64,000 bases of DNA from Mycobacterium sp. URHB0044. GTDB lineage: Bacteria > Actinomycetota > Actinomycetes > Mycobacteriales > Mycobacteriaceae. This document shows positions 25,055 to 33,770 of the stretch, piece after piece. Every line of letters begins with the position of its first letter. The stretch's first letter is position 1. The DNA lies in NCBI RefSeq assembly GCF_000620625.1, contig NZ_JIAW01000026.1, positions 26,634 through 90,633 on the forward strand, written 5' to 3'. The notes under the pieces are model-generated. The model was not told where the DNA came from. It worked only from the letters and a program-made list of their open reading frames with translations, and ran no database searches. Made by a program: the position numbers and the translations under genes.

Positions 25055-26098
25055 ATGGCGGATGTCGTACGCGCCGCCGCGCTGAATGGCTACGAGGCGC
25101 TGATGCACGAATTGGGCGTCGCCCCTTGGCCGGTACTCGAGCGGAACGACATCGATCCCGATCTTCTGCACGATGCGGAATCGATGATCTCGCTGAGCGC
25201 CACCGGCCTGCTACTCGAGGACAGTGCGGCAGCGACCCAATGCCCCGACTTCGGACTGCGGCTGGCGGGGCGCCAGGAGACCGGGGATCTCTTGGGGCCG
25301 CTGGCCATTGCCCTGCTGAACGCGCCAACAGTGGAGCAGGCGCTCATCGACGCATCGCGGTACCTGTTCTTCCACAGCCCGGCATACGAGTTCACACTCG
25401 ACGAGCACAGCTCGTTGATAGAGGGTTGCGCCACTATATATTTCGCAATTCGACAACCGGGGTTCGTGCAGCAGCGCCAACTGCTCGAGGGTTGCCTCGG
25501 CTACACGGTCGTCCTCTCACGACTCGTGACGGGGGGACAGTTCGGCCTGCGCAGTGTGTCGCTCCCCCACACCCCGGTCGCGACCAAGGCCGTCTACCGA
25601 CGATTCTTCGGCGCGCCCGTGCACTTCGAGCAGCCGTATGCCGGCCTCCACGTCGACCGCGAAGTGCTTCAGCTGGACTTGAAGGCCGCGAACCCGATGT
25701 TGCGGCAATTGGCCATCGAGTACATCGGGCAGCGTTGCCCACCCCGTGTGCACACGATGGCGGACCAGGTGCGTCAAGCGCTCACGCGATCCATTGGCGC
25801 AGGCACCTCGAAGAAGAAGGACATTGCCGCACTACTGCGCATGCATCCGCGGACCCTGCAACGCAGGCTCGAGGACGAAGGCGAGACCTTCGAGGCGATC
25901 CGCGAAGACGTCTACAAGAACGCCACCCTGCACTTCCTCCGCGAAACGGACATCCCGCTGAAACAACTTGCGGGGGCACTTGATTTTTCCGAACAATCCG
26001 CGCTCACGCGGTCATGCACACGCTGGTTCGGAACGACACCGTCTCGCATCCGGCGCGGAACTGGTCACCCGGACGCGAGTTTGGGTCCGCGGAACTAG
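25055..26098 (+). CDS. AraC-family transcriptional regulator
   Basis: About 347 residues: an N-terminal ligand-binding domain of the Arabinose_bd/DUF-type seen in many mycobacterial regulators (LATGLLLEDS-like pattern, residues about 20-210) and a C-terminal double helix-turn-helix (KKKDIAALLRMHPRTLQRRL and IPLKQLAGALDFSEQSALTRS). ATG 25055 is chosen over a longer frame because the domain begins there. A CAAAATTTTG palindrome (25033-25042) and TTCGAG repeats lie directly upstream and may be autoregulatory. Its stop overlaps the convergent crotonase stop. It likely controls the hydrolase/dioxygenase or fatty-acid genes around it. Confidence 0.88.
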   Translation: MADVVRAAALNGYEALMHELGVAPWPVLERNDIDPDLLHDAESMISLSATGLLLEDSAAATQCPDFGLRLAGRQETGDLLGPLAIALLNAPTVEQALIDASRYLFFHSPAYEFTLDEHSSLIEGCATIYFAIRQPGFVQQRQLLEGCLGYTVVLSRLVTGGQFGLRSVSLPHTPVATKAVYRRFFGAPVHFEQPYAGLHVDREVLQLDLKAANPMLRQLAIEYIGQRCPPRVHTMADQVRQALTRSIGAGTSKKKDIAALLRMHPRTLQRRLEDEGETFEAIREDVYKNATLHFLRETDIPLKQLAGALDFSEQSALTRSCTRWFGTTPSRIRRGTGHPDASLGPRN

Positions 26099-26919
26099 TC
26101 GCCCGTGAAGTTCGCTGGCCGCCGCGCCGCCGCCGCGGAGATCCCCTCGCCGAGATCGTGCGACGGCAGGAATGCGGCATTCCATGCCGCCACGTAACGC
26201 AGGCTCTCTGAAACTCGCGCGGTGCGTTGCTGATCCAGCACATCCTTGACCCCTGCGACCGCCCGTGGTGGATTGGCCGCGATCTCCGCGGCCGTCACCC
26301 TCGCAGCATCCAGCGTTGCGTCGGCATCGGCGAACACGGCGTTGACGAGGCCGATCCTTTCCGCGCGCACAGCGTCGATGTCCTTGCCCGTCAACGCAAG
26401 TTCGCGCATGTGTCCGTCGGAAAGGATCAACGGCAGACGCGCGAGACTGCCGAGATCGGCGACGATGGCGAGCTTGACCTCGCGAACGGAGAACTTCGCG
26501 TCTGCGCTCGCGTATCTGATGTCCACCGCAGCGATCAGGTCGACGCCGCCGCCGACACACCATCCATGCACCGAGGCGATGGTTGGTGTCCGGCAATCCG
26601 CGACGGCGCTGATTGCCTTCTGCATCCGCAGCAGGTCGCCGTGGAACTGTGCCCGCGGACCGATCGGCACGTTGTCAGCCAGTAGCGGCGCGAACAACTC
26701 ACCGGTCGCCTGCAGATCCAGCCCGAAACTGAAGTTGCGACCGGCTCCCGTGAGGACGATGGCACGGACCTCGGGATCGATGTCCAACGTGGCGAACACA
26801 TCGGTCATCTCCGAAAAGAACGCCGGTCCCATGGCATTTCCCTTACCGGGACCAATCAGCGTGACCTGCGCGACGTGCTCGGAGACGTCGACGGTGATCG
26901 ACTCGTACGACTTACCCAT
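26095..26919 (-). CDS. Crotonase-family protein, dienoyl-CoA isomerase-like
   Basis: 274 residues of the enoyl-CoA hydratase/isomerase superfamily. The oxyanion-hole regions are NFSFGLDL (about 62-69) and HGWCVGGGVDL (about 118-128). The segment REVKLAIVADLGSLARLP carries Glu and Asp in the positions used by delta3,5-delta2,4-dienoyl-CoA isomerases, rather than the two glutamates of classical hydratases. It would reposition double bonds during beta-oxidation of unsaturated acyl-CoA. It overlaps the AraC gene by 4 bp tail to tail, and a lipocalin-like gene lies 12 bp upstream on the same strand. Confidence 0.85.
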   Translation of the reverse strand: MGKSYESITVDVSEHVAQVTLIGPGKGNAMGPAFFSEMTDVFATLDIDPEVRAIVLTGAGRNFSFGLDLQATGELFAPLLADNVPIGPRAQFHGDLLRMQKAISAVADCRTPTIASVHGWCVGGGVDLIAAVDIRYASADAKFSVREVKLAIVADLGSLARLPLILSDGHMRELALTGKDIDAVRAERIGLVNAVFADADATLDAARVTAAEIAANPPRAVAGVKDVLDQQRTARVSESLRYVAAWNAAFLPSHDLGEGISAAAARRPANFTGD

Positions 26920-26931
26920 GGGTAGTGTCCA

Positions 26932-27399
26932 CTAGGCAGTCACTTTCAGGGCGCCATTGCGTTCCCTGACCCACGACAACACGTTCATCACCATCGCGTC
27001 GCCGGTTAATGACATCCGCGCGGGGCCGATGGTGATGTCGAGCGCATCTCCGTGGAGCCGGAACTTGCGGGCTTGCTCCGATCCGACCCATGATTCGAGC
27101 GAGGCGACGTCGACGGTCGTCACGAAGCGGTCAGGCGGCTCAAGGCGGTAACGACCGGAGTACGCAAGGAGATTCCGGAATGCGTTCGCTTCGTCCGCCT
27201 CCGTCTCGGGACGGGTCCGCTCCCCCGGCGTCAGCAACGCGAACATGCGGCCCTCGGGCAGCAGCGTCAGAACGCCGTTGGGGTTGGACCCGAATACGTG
27301 GGTCCGTTCTCCGGTCTGCAGATTCTCCAAGTAGTAACTCTTCAGCCGCCACACTCCGTGGATGGTCGTCTGGTCTGTCGGGGCGGTCTTCTGCCGCAT
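26932..27399 (-). CDS. Lipocalin-like domain protein
   Basis: About 155 residues: GVWRLKSYYLENLQTGERTHVFGSNPNGVLTLLPEGRMFALL, then a beta-rich remainder (SGRYRLEPPDRFVTTVDVASLESW). This is the pattern of the small bacterial lipocalin-like family often annotated DUF-type, presumed to bind small hydrophobic ligands. ATG 27399 has GGAG 5 bp upstream; the frame extends to an ATG at 27414 without a ribosome site. It lies between crotonase and pirin genes on one strand. Confidence 0.7.
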   Translation of the reverse strand: MRQKTAPTDQTTIHGVWRLKSYYLENLQTGERTHVFGSNPNGVLTLLPEGRMFALLTPGERTRPETEADEANAFRNLLAYSGRYRLEPPDRFVTTVDVASLESWVGSEQARKFRLHGDALDITIGPARMSLTGDAMVMNVLSWVRERNGALKVTA

Positions 27400-27421
27400 C
27401 CGTTCTCCGATCATGGGCTTG

Positions 27422-28399
27422 TTACGAGAAGCGACGAGGTGCCAGCTGATTCGGCGGGATTTGCCCCAGCCGTCCCGACTCGAAATCCTCTATCGCGGTG
27501 GCGATCTCTTGCTTGGTGTTCATGACGAATGGTCCATAGCTGGCGATCGGCTCGCGTATCGGCAGGCCGCCGAACACCAGAACGTCGAGTGCGCCGGTGC
27601 CGTCGGACATGTGCTTGGCGGCCCGAAGCTGAACGCTGTGACCCGGTCCCAGCTGTGCCAGCTGGTGGGCGTGGATCGGCTGCTCCCCGGATCCCACGAA
27701 TCCGTCTCCGGTGAGCACGTAGGCCAGCGCGTTGAACTGCGGATTCCATGGAAGGGCCAGGAAACCGTCGGGCGGCAAGGTCGCGTGGACCAGCGAGATG
27801 GGCGTGTGGGTAACACCGGGCCCTGGGACTCCTGCGATGTCTCCGGCGATCAGCCTGACGAGCGCAGTGGCGTCGTGGCTCGTAAACAGGCTGAGGTCCT
27901 CGCCAAGAATCGACTGATACCGCGGTGCGGTCATCTTCAACCGCCGTGGAAGGTTCACCCACAACTGAACACCGTGTGACGGTCCGCCGCTTCGATAGAA
28001 CCGCTCGGTGGGCAGTTCGTCATGCAGGATGCCGGCGCCCGCAGTCATCCACTGGGTGTCACCTTCACCGATCAGACCACCGCCGCCGTTGCTGTCGTTG
28101 TGCGAGACCTCGCCATCCAGAACGTAAGTCACGGTTTCGAAGCCCCGATGGGGATGCCATGGGGCACCAACGGCCTCCTCAGGGGCGTTCAGATAGGGAC
28201 CCATCTGGTCCAACATCAGGAACGGGTCGGCGTCCACCAGGGACAGGTGTCCGGGAAACGGGCGGTGGACGTTGAACCCGCCCCCCTCGAGTTGTTGATG
28301 CGACGTGACGACCTTGAGTGGTTCCCTGCTGTGGGCCCGCTGCTCCAGTGTGGGGTTGATTCTGGGCAGGACGGCCGGGTCAGCGGTGATCGCGGGCAT
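27422..28399 (-). CDS. Pirin-family cupin protein
   Basis: 325 residues, bicupin. The N-terminal cupin has the pirin metal motif: HPHRGFETVTYVLDGEVSH near residues 82-100, and a further histidine in GILHDELP. Pirins bind Fe and act as quercetin dioxygenase-like enzymes or redox-sensing partners. The length is typical of the longer bacterial members. The three minus-strand genes 28399-26095 are closely spaced and probably co-transcribed. A TGTCACATTGTC element lies about 80 bp upstream. Confidence 0.9.
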   Translation of the reverse strand: MPAITADPAVLPRINPTLEQRAHSREPLKVVTSHQQLEGGGFNVHRPFPGHLSLVDADPFLMLDQMGPYLNAPEEAVGAPWHPHRGFETVTYVLDGEVSHNDSNGGGGLIGEGDTQWMTAGAGILHDELPTERFYRSGGPSHGVQLWVNLPRRLKMTAPRYQSILGEDLSLFTSHDATALVRLIAGDIAGVPGPGVTHTPISLVHATLPPDGFLALPWNPQFNALAYVLTGDGFVGSGEQPIHAHQLAQLGPGHSVQLRAAKHMSDGTGALDVLVFGGLPIREPIASYGPFVMNTKQEIATAIEDFESGRLGQIPPNQLAPRRFS

Positions 28400-28555
28400 G
28401 GTTATGACCTTTCACTTGGAATGCCTACCAACGGTACAACCAACTATGTCGGACATCTATTTCTATTTTGTCGTATGTCACATTGTCGAGCTACGATGAG
28501 TACGCGCTGGATGACGGCAAGAGGGCCGCTCGATAGGGCTCAGCGACGCGGTCGC

Positions 28556-29674
28556 CTAGGCCTTGGCGACCTGATCGCCATCGCGAGCGGTGACCGAGAC
28601 CGCGAGCGTGGCGTGCTCGTGGTGCCGCGGCAGGTTGAGTGAATTGCGGTACTTGGGCAGGAAGAGGTCGGTGCCCTTGAGCCTGCGGGTGATACCGCGG
28701 CCCACGACCACGCCCGCGAGCACGCTCACACCGTCGTCCGGACCGACCGGGACGATCAGCATCTCACCCCGCGGAGACTGGTAGACGGCGTCGGCCTTCT
28801 TCCTCGCCAACACGGCTCGTACATTCCGTGCGGCAACCTTGGCCTGAGCAATTGCCGGCATCACGAGCTTCTTGGGGTCGGCGTCGTTGGCGTCGCCGAT
28901 GGCGAAGATTGCGTCCCAACCGTCGACCCGCAACTGCCGGTCCACCCGGATGAGGCCACGCTCGGTCAGCTTGTCGCCGTGGGCTTTTCCAAACCAGCCG
29001 GTGTTCGGCTTGTTGCCGACGGCCCACAGAACGAGCGAGTCGGGGTGCTCGGCCGCATCGAAATGCTGGCCGAGCCGGACCGTTACACCCTTGCTCACGA
29101 GCAGCTCGTGCGCCCGATGGCCGAGCTTCGGCGTGGAACCAGCCAGCAGGGTTTCCTCCGCTTGAACGAGCGTCATCGTCTTGTCGGGATGAAGGGTGCG
29201 AATCTCGCCGGCCAGTTCGACGCCGACGGGGCCGCCGCCGACGATCACCACCGAACGAGCATCGCGGATGTTGCGTTGATGCTTCTGCATCGTCGCGGCC
29301 GCGCTGTTTACTGTGGTCCCGCCGAACTGCGCCGGCGCCGAAGCCTCGCTACCGGTCGCGATGATTGCGGCGTCGAACGAAAGCACTTCGCCGGTTTCGA
29401 GGGTGATGTGCCGGAGTTCTGGCTCGATGGCGCTGACCGTGCCGTGGACTACCGATCCGTTGCGCAGCAACCGGTCATAGGGCAGGAACGGACGATCAGT
29501 CCACGCTGGGTCGACGGCGGCGCGCAGGGCAGCGACGCGGTGGAAGAACGCGGTCTTGCGGTCGATGAGGGTGACGTCGGCGACGTCGTCGAGCGCGCTA
29601 GCGGCGGCGATTCCGGCGTAGCCGCCGCCGATCACGACGACCTTCTTGCGGTTGTGGTTGACGGTGCTGGTCAT
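28556..29674 (-). CDS. FAD/NAD(P)-dependent oxidoreductase (AIF/NDH-2-like)
   Basis: 372 residues with two dinucleotide-binding loops: VVVIGGGYAGIAAAS (residues about 11-25, FAD) and VVIVGGGPVGVELAG (about 147-161, NAD(P)H). The second FAD motif AIFAIGDAND is near residue 264. It resembles FSP1/AIF-like and type II NADH-quinone oxidoreductases without a C-terminal membrane anchor. The real start is ATG 29674, with AAGGAG upstream; the 590-codon open frame beyond it is antisense to the PucR gene. It is divergent from PucR at 29784. Confidence 0.88.
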   Translation of the reverse strand: MTSTVNHNRKKVVVIGGGYAGIAAASALDDVADVTLIDRKTAFFHRVAALRAAVDPAWTDRPFLPYDRLLRNGSVVHGTVSAIEPELRHITLETGEVLSFDAAIIATGSEASAPAQFGGTTVNSAAATMQKHQRNIRDARSVVIVGGGPVGVELAGEIRTLHPDKTMTLVQAEETLLAGSTPKLGHRAHELLVSKGVTVRLGQHFDAAEHPDSLVLWAVGNKPNTGWFGKAHGDKLTERGLIRVDRQLRVDGWDAIFAIGDANDADPKKLVMPAIAQAKVAARNVRAVLARKKADAVYQSPRGEMLIVPVGPDDGVSVLAGVVVGRGITRRLKGTDLFLPKYRNSLNLPRHHEHATLAVSVTARDGDQVAKA

Positions 29675-29783
29675 CTGGGGCTCCTTGATTGACTGTTGGG
29701 TTGCTAAATAGAACGCACACGGATGCCGCCATGGTTGCGCAGTTTGCACCAACTTTGGCCTGTCGACGGTGCATAGTGTTCGC

Positions 29784-31010
29784 ATGGACGATTCCTGGCC
29801 AGTGCCGTCGAAGCATGTGCGCCAATTGATCCGGCGAGGAGCCGAAACCATGCTCGATCCGAGCGCCGCCTGGATCGCCGAGATGCACGCCGCCGCCCTC
29901 GGCGGGGGCCGTGTCCGCGCCGTTGCCGATGATCCCGTCCTCGCGGAAGGGCTGCGTCGCGATAGTCTCTCCCATCTGCTGCATTGGGCGTTGTTCAACG
30001 TGCAGCATCCCGGTCGTCGCGTACCGCCGAACGTCACCGCGGATTCGCTTGCCACTGCTCGCGATTTGGTGCGGCGCGGCCTGGACGCGACCGTGCTTGA
30101 CACGTACCGCACCGGCCAGTACGTCGCGTGGCGGCGGTGGATGCAGACCTGCTTCGATCTCACGTCCGACGTCGGTGAACTACGCGAACTGATCGATGTC
30201 GCCGCTCGATCGATGAACACGTTCGTCGACGACACCATCGACGCCATCGACAGCCGGATGAACGTCGAACGCGACCATCTCATCCGCAATACGAACACCG
30301 AGCGCCTCACCGCGGCGACCCTCATCCTCGAAGGCGCACCGATTCCCCAGTCCCGGGCCGAGATACAACTCGGTTACCGACTTACCGGTCCGCAGACCGC
30401 GGCGATCGTGTGGGGCGCCCCGAGCACCAGTGCAGCTCAGCTGGAGGACGCCGCCGATGCACTCGGCCAGGCAGTCGACGCCACCGACCGGCTGACCATC
30501 GTTGCCAGCGTGGCCTCACTCTGGCTCTGGTTGCCGGTCGCGGTGGCGCCCACGGCCGCATCGCTTGCCAAGCGACTGGAGGCCGCCCCACAGCTACGGA
30601 TCGCGATCGGACGCCCAGGACGCGATATCGATGGATTCCGCCGGAGCCACCTCGATGCCGCGACCACCCAACGCTTGCTGACCAGGCTCACCTCGCCGCA
30701 GCAAGTTGCCCACTACGAAGACGTCGCCCTCGTGGCACTTGTCACCTCCGATTCCACCCGTGCAGACGAATTCGTCCGCGATACGCTGGGCGACCTGCTG
30801 ACCGCCGACCCCGACATCCGTGAAACGGTCGCCACTTATGCGAGCGAGCAGTTCAACACTTCGCGGACAGCCGAGCGGCTGTACACGCACCGCAACACCA
30901 TCATTCGTCGTCTAGCTCGAGCCGACGAATTGATGCCGCTCCCACTAGCTCAGCGCCCAGTAGCCGTTGCAGCGGCCCTCGAGGTACTTCGCTGGCGAGG
31001 CGAGCGCTAA
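29784..31010 (+). CDS. PucR-family transcriptional regulator
   Basis: About 408 residues. The N-terminal part is an all-helical sensor region with IRRGAETMLDPSAAWIAEMHA, the centre is a GGDEF-related domain, and the C-terminus is the PucR helix-turn-helix (TAERLYTHRNTIIRRLARADEL, residues about 357-378). ATG 29784 is chosen; a TAGTGT box ends 4 bp before it, compatible with a leaderless mRNA. It is divergent from the FAD oxidoreductase gene over about 110 bp and probably controls it. Confidence 0.87.
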   Translation: MDDSWPVPSKHVRQLIRRGAETMLDPSAAWIAEMHAAALGGGRVRAVADDPVLAEGLRRDSLSHLLHWALFNVQHPGRRVPPNVTADSLATARDLVRRGLDATVLDTYRTGQYVAWRRWMQTCFDLTSDVGELRELIDVAARSMNTFVDDTIDAIDSRMNVERDHLIRNTNTERLTAATLILEGAPIPQSRAEIQLGYRLTGPQTAAIVWGAPSTSAAQLEDAADALGQAVDATDRLTIVASVASLWLWLPVAVAPTAASLAKRLEAAPQLRIAIGRPGRDIDGFRRSHLDAATTQRLLTRLTSPQQVAHYEDVALVALVTSDSTRADEFVRDTLGDLLTADPDIRETVATYASEQFNTSRTAERLYTHRNTIIRRLARADELMPLPLAQRPVAVAAALEVLRWRGER

Positions 31011-31047
31011 CCACCACGAACGACACCGACACGCCGTGTAGCCATCC

Positions 31048-31065
31048 GCCAAATAAATATTTGGC
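31048..31065. promoter_or_regulatory. Perfect 18-bp palindrome GCCAAATA-AA-TATTTGGC, TetR operator candidate
   Basis: 8-bp arms around a 2-bp centre, located 24 bp before the TetR start at 31089. A TATTCT -10-like box (31076-31081) follows, so a bound repressor would cover the -35 region: a typical autoregulation layout. Confidence 0.65.
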
Positions 31066-31088
31066 AATTAGCGGGTATTCTTGCTGGT

Positions 31089-31802
31089 GTGATGACTCCG
31101 GCGGTACGGAAAGCGACCCGCAGGGCGCCTGGCCGCCCGCGGGCCGAGGAGTCTCCGGCGTCGCTGGACGAGATCTTCCAAGTGTCGCTGAGAGCGTTCG
31201 CCACGCTCGGCTACGACGGCGTATCACTACGGACGCTCAACCGCGAACTTGGCGGCAGCCACAACCTTCTCAACGGACGGTTCGGCTCCAAGGAGGCACT
31301 GTGGTACGCCACCGTGGACTGGGCCTTTGCTCCACTTGCCCAACGAGTTGCCAGCGCCTTCGATCCCACCCTCACCGACCCGCTCGAACAGGTGCGGATA
31401 TTCATCCGCGTCTTCCTCTTGTATTCGGCCGACCATCCCGAGCTCGTGGGGCTGATGAACATCGAGGGCCAACGGGACACCGAGCGCCTCGCATATGTCT
31501 TCGATAATTACATCGCACCGGCCATGGAGCCCATGCGGCGGCTGCTCGACCATCTTGTCGCCGAGGGGCGGATACATCCAGTGCCGCTGAGCACATTTCA
31601 TTTCATCCTCACCCATGGCGCAGGCGGTCCCTTCACGCTGGAACCGCTTGCCCGCCACTTCTCTCAACTCGACCCGCGTGGGGACGTTACTCCTCAAGAG
31701 CAAGCCGAACTCAGTGCGGACTTCATCGTTCGCGGTCTGCGGGCGGACGCCGTCGAGCCAAAGGCCGCTGCCCCGAGAGGTCGTCGGCAACAACGCAGTT
31801 GA
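31089..31802 (+). CDS. TetR-family transcriptional regulator
   Basis: 237 residues with an N-terminal TetR helix-turn-helix (LDEIFQVSLRAFATLGYDGVSLRTL, then NLLNGRFGSKEALWYA, residues about 27-75) preceded by a basic tail. The ligand domain contains VGLMNIEGQRDTERLAYV and a C-terminal basic end. Starts GTG 31089 and ATG 31092 are adjacent; the -10-like box 7 bp upstream suggests a leaderless transcript. Its perfect upstream palindrome differs from the ACTGGACG operators near 32.0 and 35.3 kb, so it may mainly regulate itself. Confidence 0.88.
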   Translation: MMTPAVRKATRRAPGRPRAEESPASLDEIFQVSLRAFATLGYDGVSLRTLNRELGGSHNLLNGRFGSKEALWYATVDWAFAPLAQRVASAFDPTLTDPLEQVRIFIRVFLLYSADHPELVGLMNIEGQRDTERLAYVFDNYIAPAMEPMRRLLDHLVAEGRIHPVPLSTFHFILTHGAGGPFTLEPLARHFSQLDPRGDVTPQEQAELSADFIVRGLRADAVEPKAAAPRGRRQQRS

Positions 31803-32013
31803 CCTACTCTCGTTACGGCTTCTAGCCGATCTGGAGATCGGCACTTCGTCGCTGCGTTCTTGAGACGCCGCGTCTCACCTACCGTCTGCGCACTTAACCG
31901 AGGAATCCCGTGAATAACGGTGATAGCCAAGGCGATTAGTGCTGCCCAAGTGGCGTAGTACTCGTGACCCCCGGCCTGCAGGCTCCCAGGTGGGCTCAGC
32001 AGTGATGGACATC

Positions 32014-32031
32014 ACTGGACGGTCGTCCAGT
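32014..32031. promoter_or_regulatory. Operator palindrome ACTGGACG-GT-CGTCCAGT
   Basis: A perfect 8+2+8 palindrome ending 6 bp before the -35 box of the MpaB promoter. Near copies occur at 32072-32089 and 35287-35304. The form is typical of mycobacterial TetR operators. Confidence 0.7.
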
Positions 32032-32037
32032 TTTTAT

Positions 32038-32067
32038 TTGACGGCCGCCACATTCACGCGATAGCTT
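32038..32067 (+). promoter_or_regulatory. Promoter: TTGACG -18 bp- TAGCTT
   Basis: A -35 box TTGACG (32038-32043) and -10 box TAGCTT (32062-32067) with an 18-bp spacer, between two operator copies. Transcription should begin near 32074, within the second operator. Confidence 0.55.
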
Positions 32068-32071
32068 CTTT

Positions 32072-32089
32072 ACTGACCGATCGTCCAGT
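32072..32089. promoter_or_regulatory. Operator copy ACTGACCG-AT-CGTCCAGT
   Basis: Near-palindrome matching the 32014 site with two changes in one arm. It lies over the predicted transcription start, so occupancy should block transcription. Confidence 0.62.
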
Positions 32090-32166
32090 GGATCCCGCAA
32101 GTCAAGTGAGCGGAATACCTGGTCGCGGCCCCAAAGACTGAACGACGAGCGAAAGAAGCGGGCGAA

Positions 32167-33354
32167 ATGACGACGAAAACGAACAATTCCGAGCATCCGA
32201 AGCGGCTTGTCAACCATGAGGCAGCCCGTGCCAAACACGGCTGCAAGGTCGACCTCATGGCCGAGATGCTTCAGATTGGCGACCCCCTGGCCGACGCCGT
32301 AATCGCCGAGATCAACGAGCTCGGCAAGGAGGCCAGCGGGCAGCTGAACAAAGGGATCATCGCTGGGCTCGACAGCCTCGACAACCCGCCGCCGGCAATC
32401 GCGGCGTTCTTGACCGAGTTGGAGACCTTGCCCGAGTGGGTTGACCGTGCCGCTCTGCAGCACGGCGAGGTATCGGAGCTGTCTGTGCCTCCGTTGTGGA
32501 AGGTGCTGGCGTCCGGGGGCACCATCGAGCTGTCTCACGTATACGCCTCGCCGGCGATCGCCAAGTTGCTCGTCCAGACCGGCTCACTCGCGAAGATGGC
32601 GCCACGGCGGCTTGCCGAAACCGGGCTATGGAAACAGCAGGTTGTGCTGCCCGGCGGTCTATTGCGCGGCGCCCCCGGATATGTGAGCACGGCTCAGGTC
32701 AGGCTGCTGCACGCACGAGTGCGAGCCACGTCCATGAACCATGGCTGGGAGCACAGGATTTGGGGTGTCCCCATCAACCAGACGGACATTGCACGCACGT
32801 GGTTGGCATTCACGCGGGTCGCCTCCAAGGCATGGGACAAACTTGGCATCGACTTCACTGAGGAAGAGCAAGCCACGCGTTACCGATATTGGTGGTACAT
32901 CGGGTACGTGCTGGGCCTGGACGAAAGGTTCTACTCCCTCGTCCGAACTGACGCCGACGCCGATGCCTTGCTGGACCTGCTCGATACAACCATCGCCGAA
33001 CCCGACGAAAACTCGCGCGAACTCACCTTGGCGTTGCTGGATGCAAATGTGGAGCAATTGGCCGCAGGCCCGCTTTCCATGATGGATCGCGCAACGTTGC
33101 GTGATCTGTTTCATGGGATGTGTCGCGACTTCCTCGGTGACCGGTTCGCCGACTCCTTGCAGCTCCCTCCTGCCCAGGCTGCGGCGATCATCCCGTTGCT
33201 CGCCGCCGCGAGCACACAGTCCTGGCAGCTGCAGCACAGCACTGAAGAGAACGCCGCGCTGACGCTCGAGAAGTTCACCGCGACGGCAGTTGCCATCGCC
33301 GCCGAGGGAGCGCTGGAGGACGGCACCGCCTACGAGAAGAACGCGGCCGCATAA
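32167..33354 (+). CDS. MpaB-family (latex-clearing-protein-like) oxygenase
   Basis: 395 residues. It resembles the DUF2236/MpaB family that includes the b-type heme rubber oxygenase Lcp. Typical stretches are PPLWKVLASGGTIELSHVYASPAIAKLL (near 107), VRLLHARVRATSMNHGW (near 178) and WGVPINQTDIARTWLAF (near 199), with histidines available as heme ligand. No signal peptide is visible, unlike secreted Lcp, so it is probably intracellular. Neighbours are a small secreted protein and an aldehyde dehydrogenase, fitting oxidative cleavage to an aldehyde followed by oxidation (inference). The gene sits behind a doubly operated promoter. Confidence 0.75.
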   Translation: MTTKTNNSEHPKRLVNHEAARAKHGCKVDLMAEMLQIGDPLADAVIAEINELGKEASGQLNKGIIAGLDSLDNPPPAIAAFLTELETLPEWVDRAALQHGEVSELSVPPLWKVLASGGTIELSHVYASPAIAKLLVQTGSLAKMAPRRLAETGLWKQQVVLPGGLLRGAPGYVSTAQVRLLHARVRATSMNHGWEHRIWGVPINQTDIARTWLAFTRVASKAWDKLGIDFTEEEQATRYRYWWYIGYVLGLDERFYSLVRTDADADALLDLLDTTIAEPDENSRELTLALLDANVEQLAAGPLSMMDRATLRDLFHGMCRDFLGDRFADSLQLPPAQAAAIIPLLAAASTQSWQLQHSTEENAALTLEKFTATAVAIAAEGALEDGTAYEKNAAA

Positions 33355-33387
33355 GCCCACGGAGAACCGGATTCACTAGGAGTAGAT

Positions 33388-33699
33388 ATGCAGCGCACCA
33401 ATGGCTTCCGTCGGTTCATCATCGGCGCCGGCCTGGCCGCGGTAGTCACGAGCTCGACCATCGGCCTTGCTCCGTCGGCTGCAGCGCATGGTGTCGCAGA
33501 ACCTCAGGAGGTCTGCTCCGGTCCCGAGATTGCGGCCGGAGCGTGCAATTCCCGAGCGACTCAACCGATCCCAGGCCATCTCACAGAACGCTGGCGAATG
33601 GATCCGCATGGATCGAGGCACAGGAAGATGGAGATCGCTCAAGAGCGTGCGGTCCAGGCATCTGAATGTGCAACACCAGCAGGCCAAGACGCGGAGTGA
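33388..33699 (+). CDS. Small secreted protein of unknown function (103 aa)
   Basis: ATG 33388 is preceded by AGGAG. Residues 1-34 form a signal peptide (MQRTNGFRRFIIGAGLAAVV, cleavage near SAAAHG). The mature part has two early cysteines (C43 and C53) and then a hydrophilic, low-structure C-terminus. No family is recognised. It may be a shortened version of a longer exported protein, since the tail from residue 60 on looks less protein-like. It lies between the MpaB-like and dehydrogenase genes with similar AGGAGTAGA ribosome sites. Confidence 0.55.
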   Translation: MQRTNGFRRFIIGAGLAAVVTSSTIGLAPSAAAHGVAEPQEVCSGPEIAAGACNSRATQPIPGHLTERWRMDPHGSRHRKMEIAQERAVQASECATPAGQDAE

Positions 33700-33770
33700 A
33701 CCCCTCGCATCACCCGATCCCATGGAAACCAATGACCAGCGCCCAAAGTTCCCACACCCCAGGAGTAGAC

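Larger units (their letters stand above)
31803..32166. promoter_or_regulatory. Gene-free 364 bp holding the MpaB promoter and two operators
   Basis: No coding sequence is visible. The left part is featureless. The right part has a TTGACG / TAGCTT promoter flanked on both sides by copies of the ACTGGACG-type palindrome (separate entries), then a roughly 90-base leader before the MpaB-like gene. Confidence 0.6.

Noticed and set aside
29675..30325. N-terminal extension of the FAD oxidoreductase frame (590 codons)
   Set aside because: The part upstream of ATG 29674 is antisense to the PucR gene and has no family pattern; a good ribosome site precedes 29674.
32167..33354. Secreted latex-clearing protein Lcp
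   Set aside because: No Tat or Sec signal at the N-terminus; only the broader MpaB/DUF2236 family can be supported.
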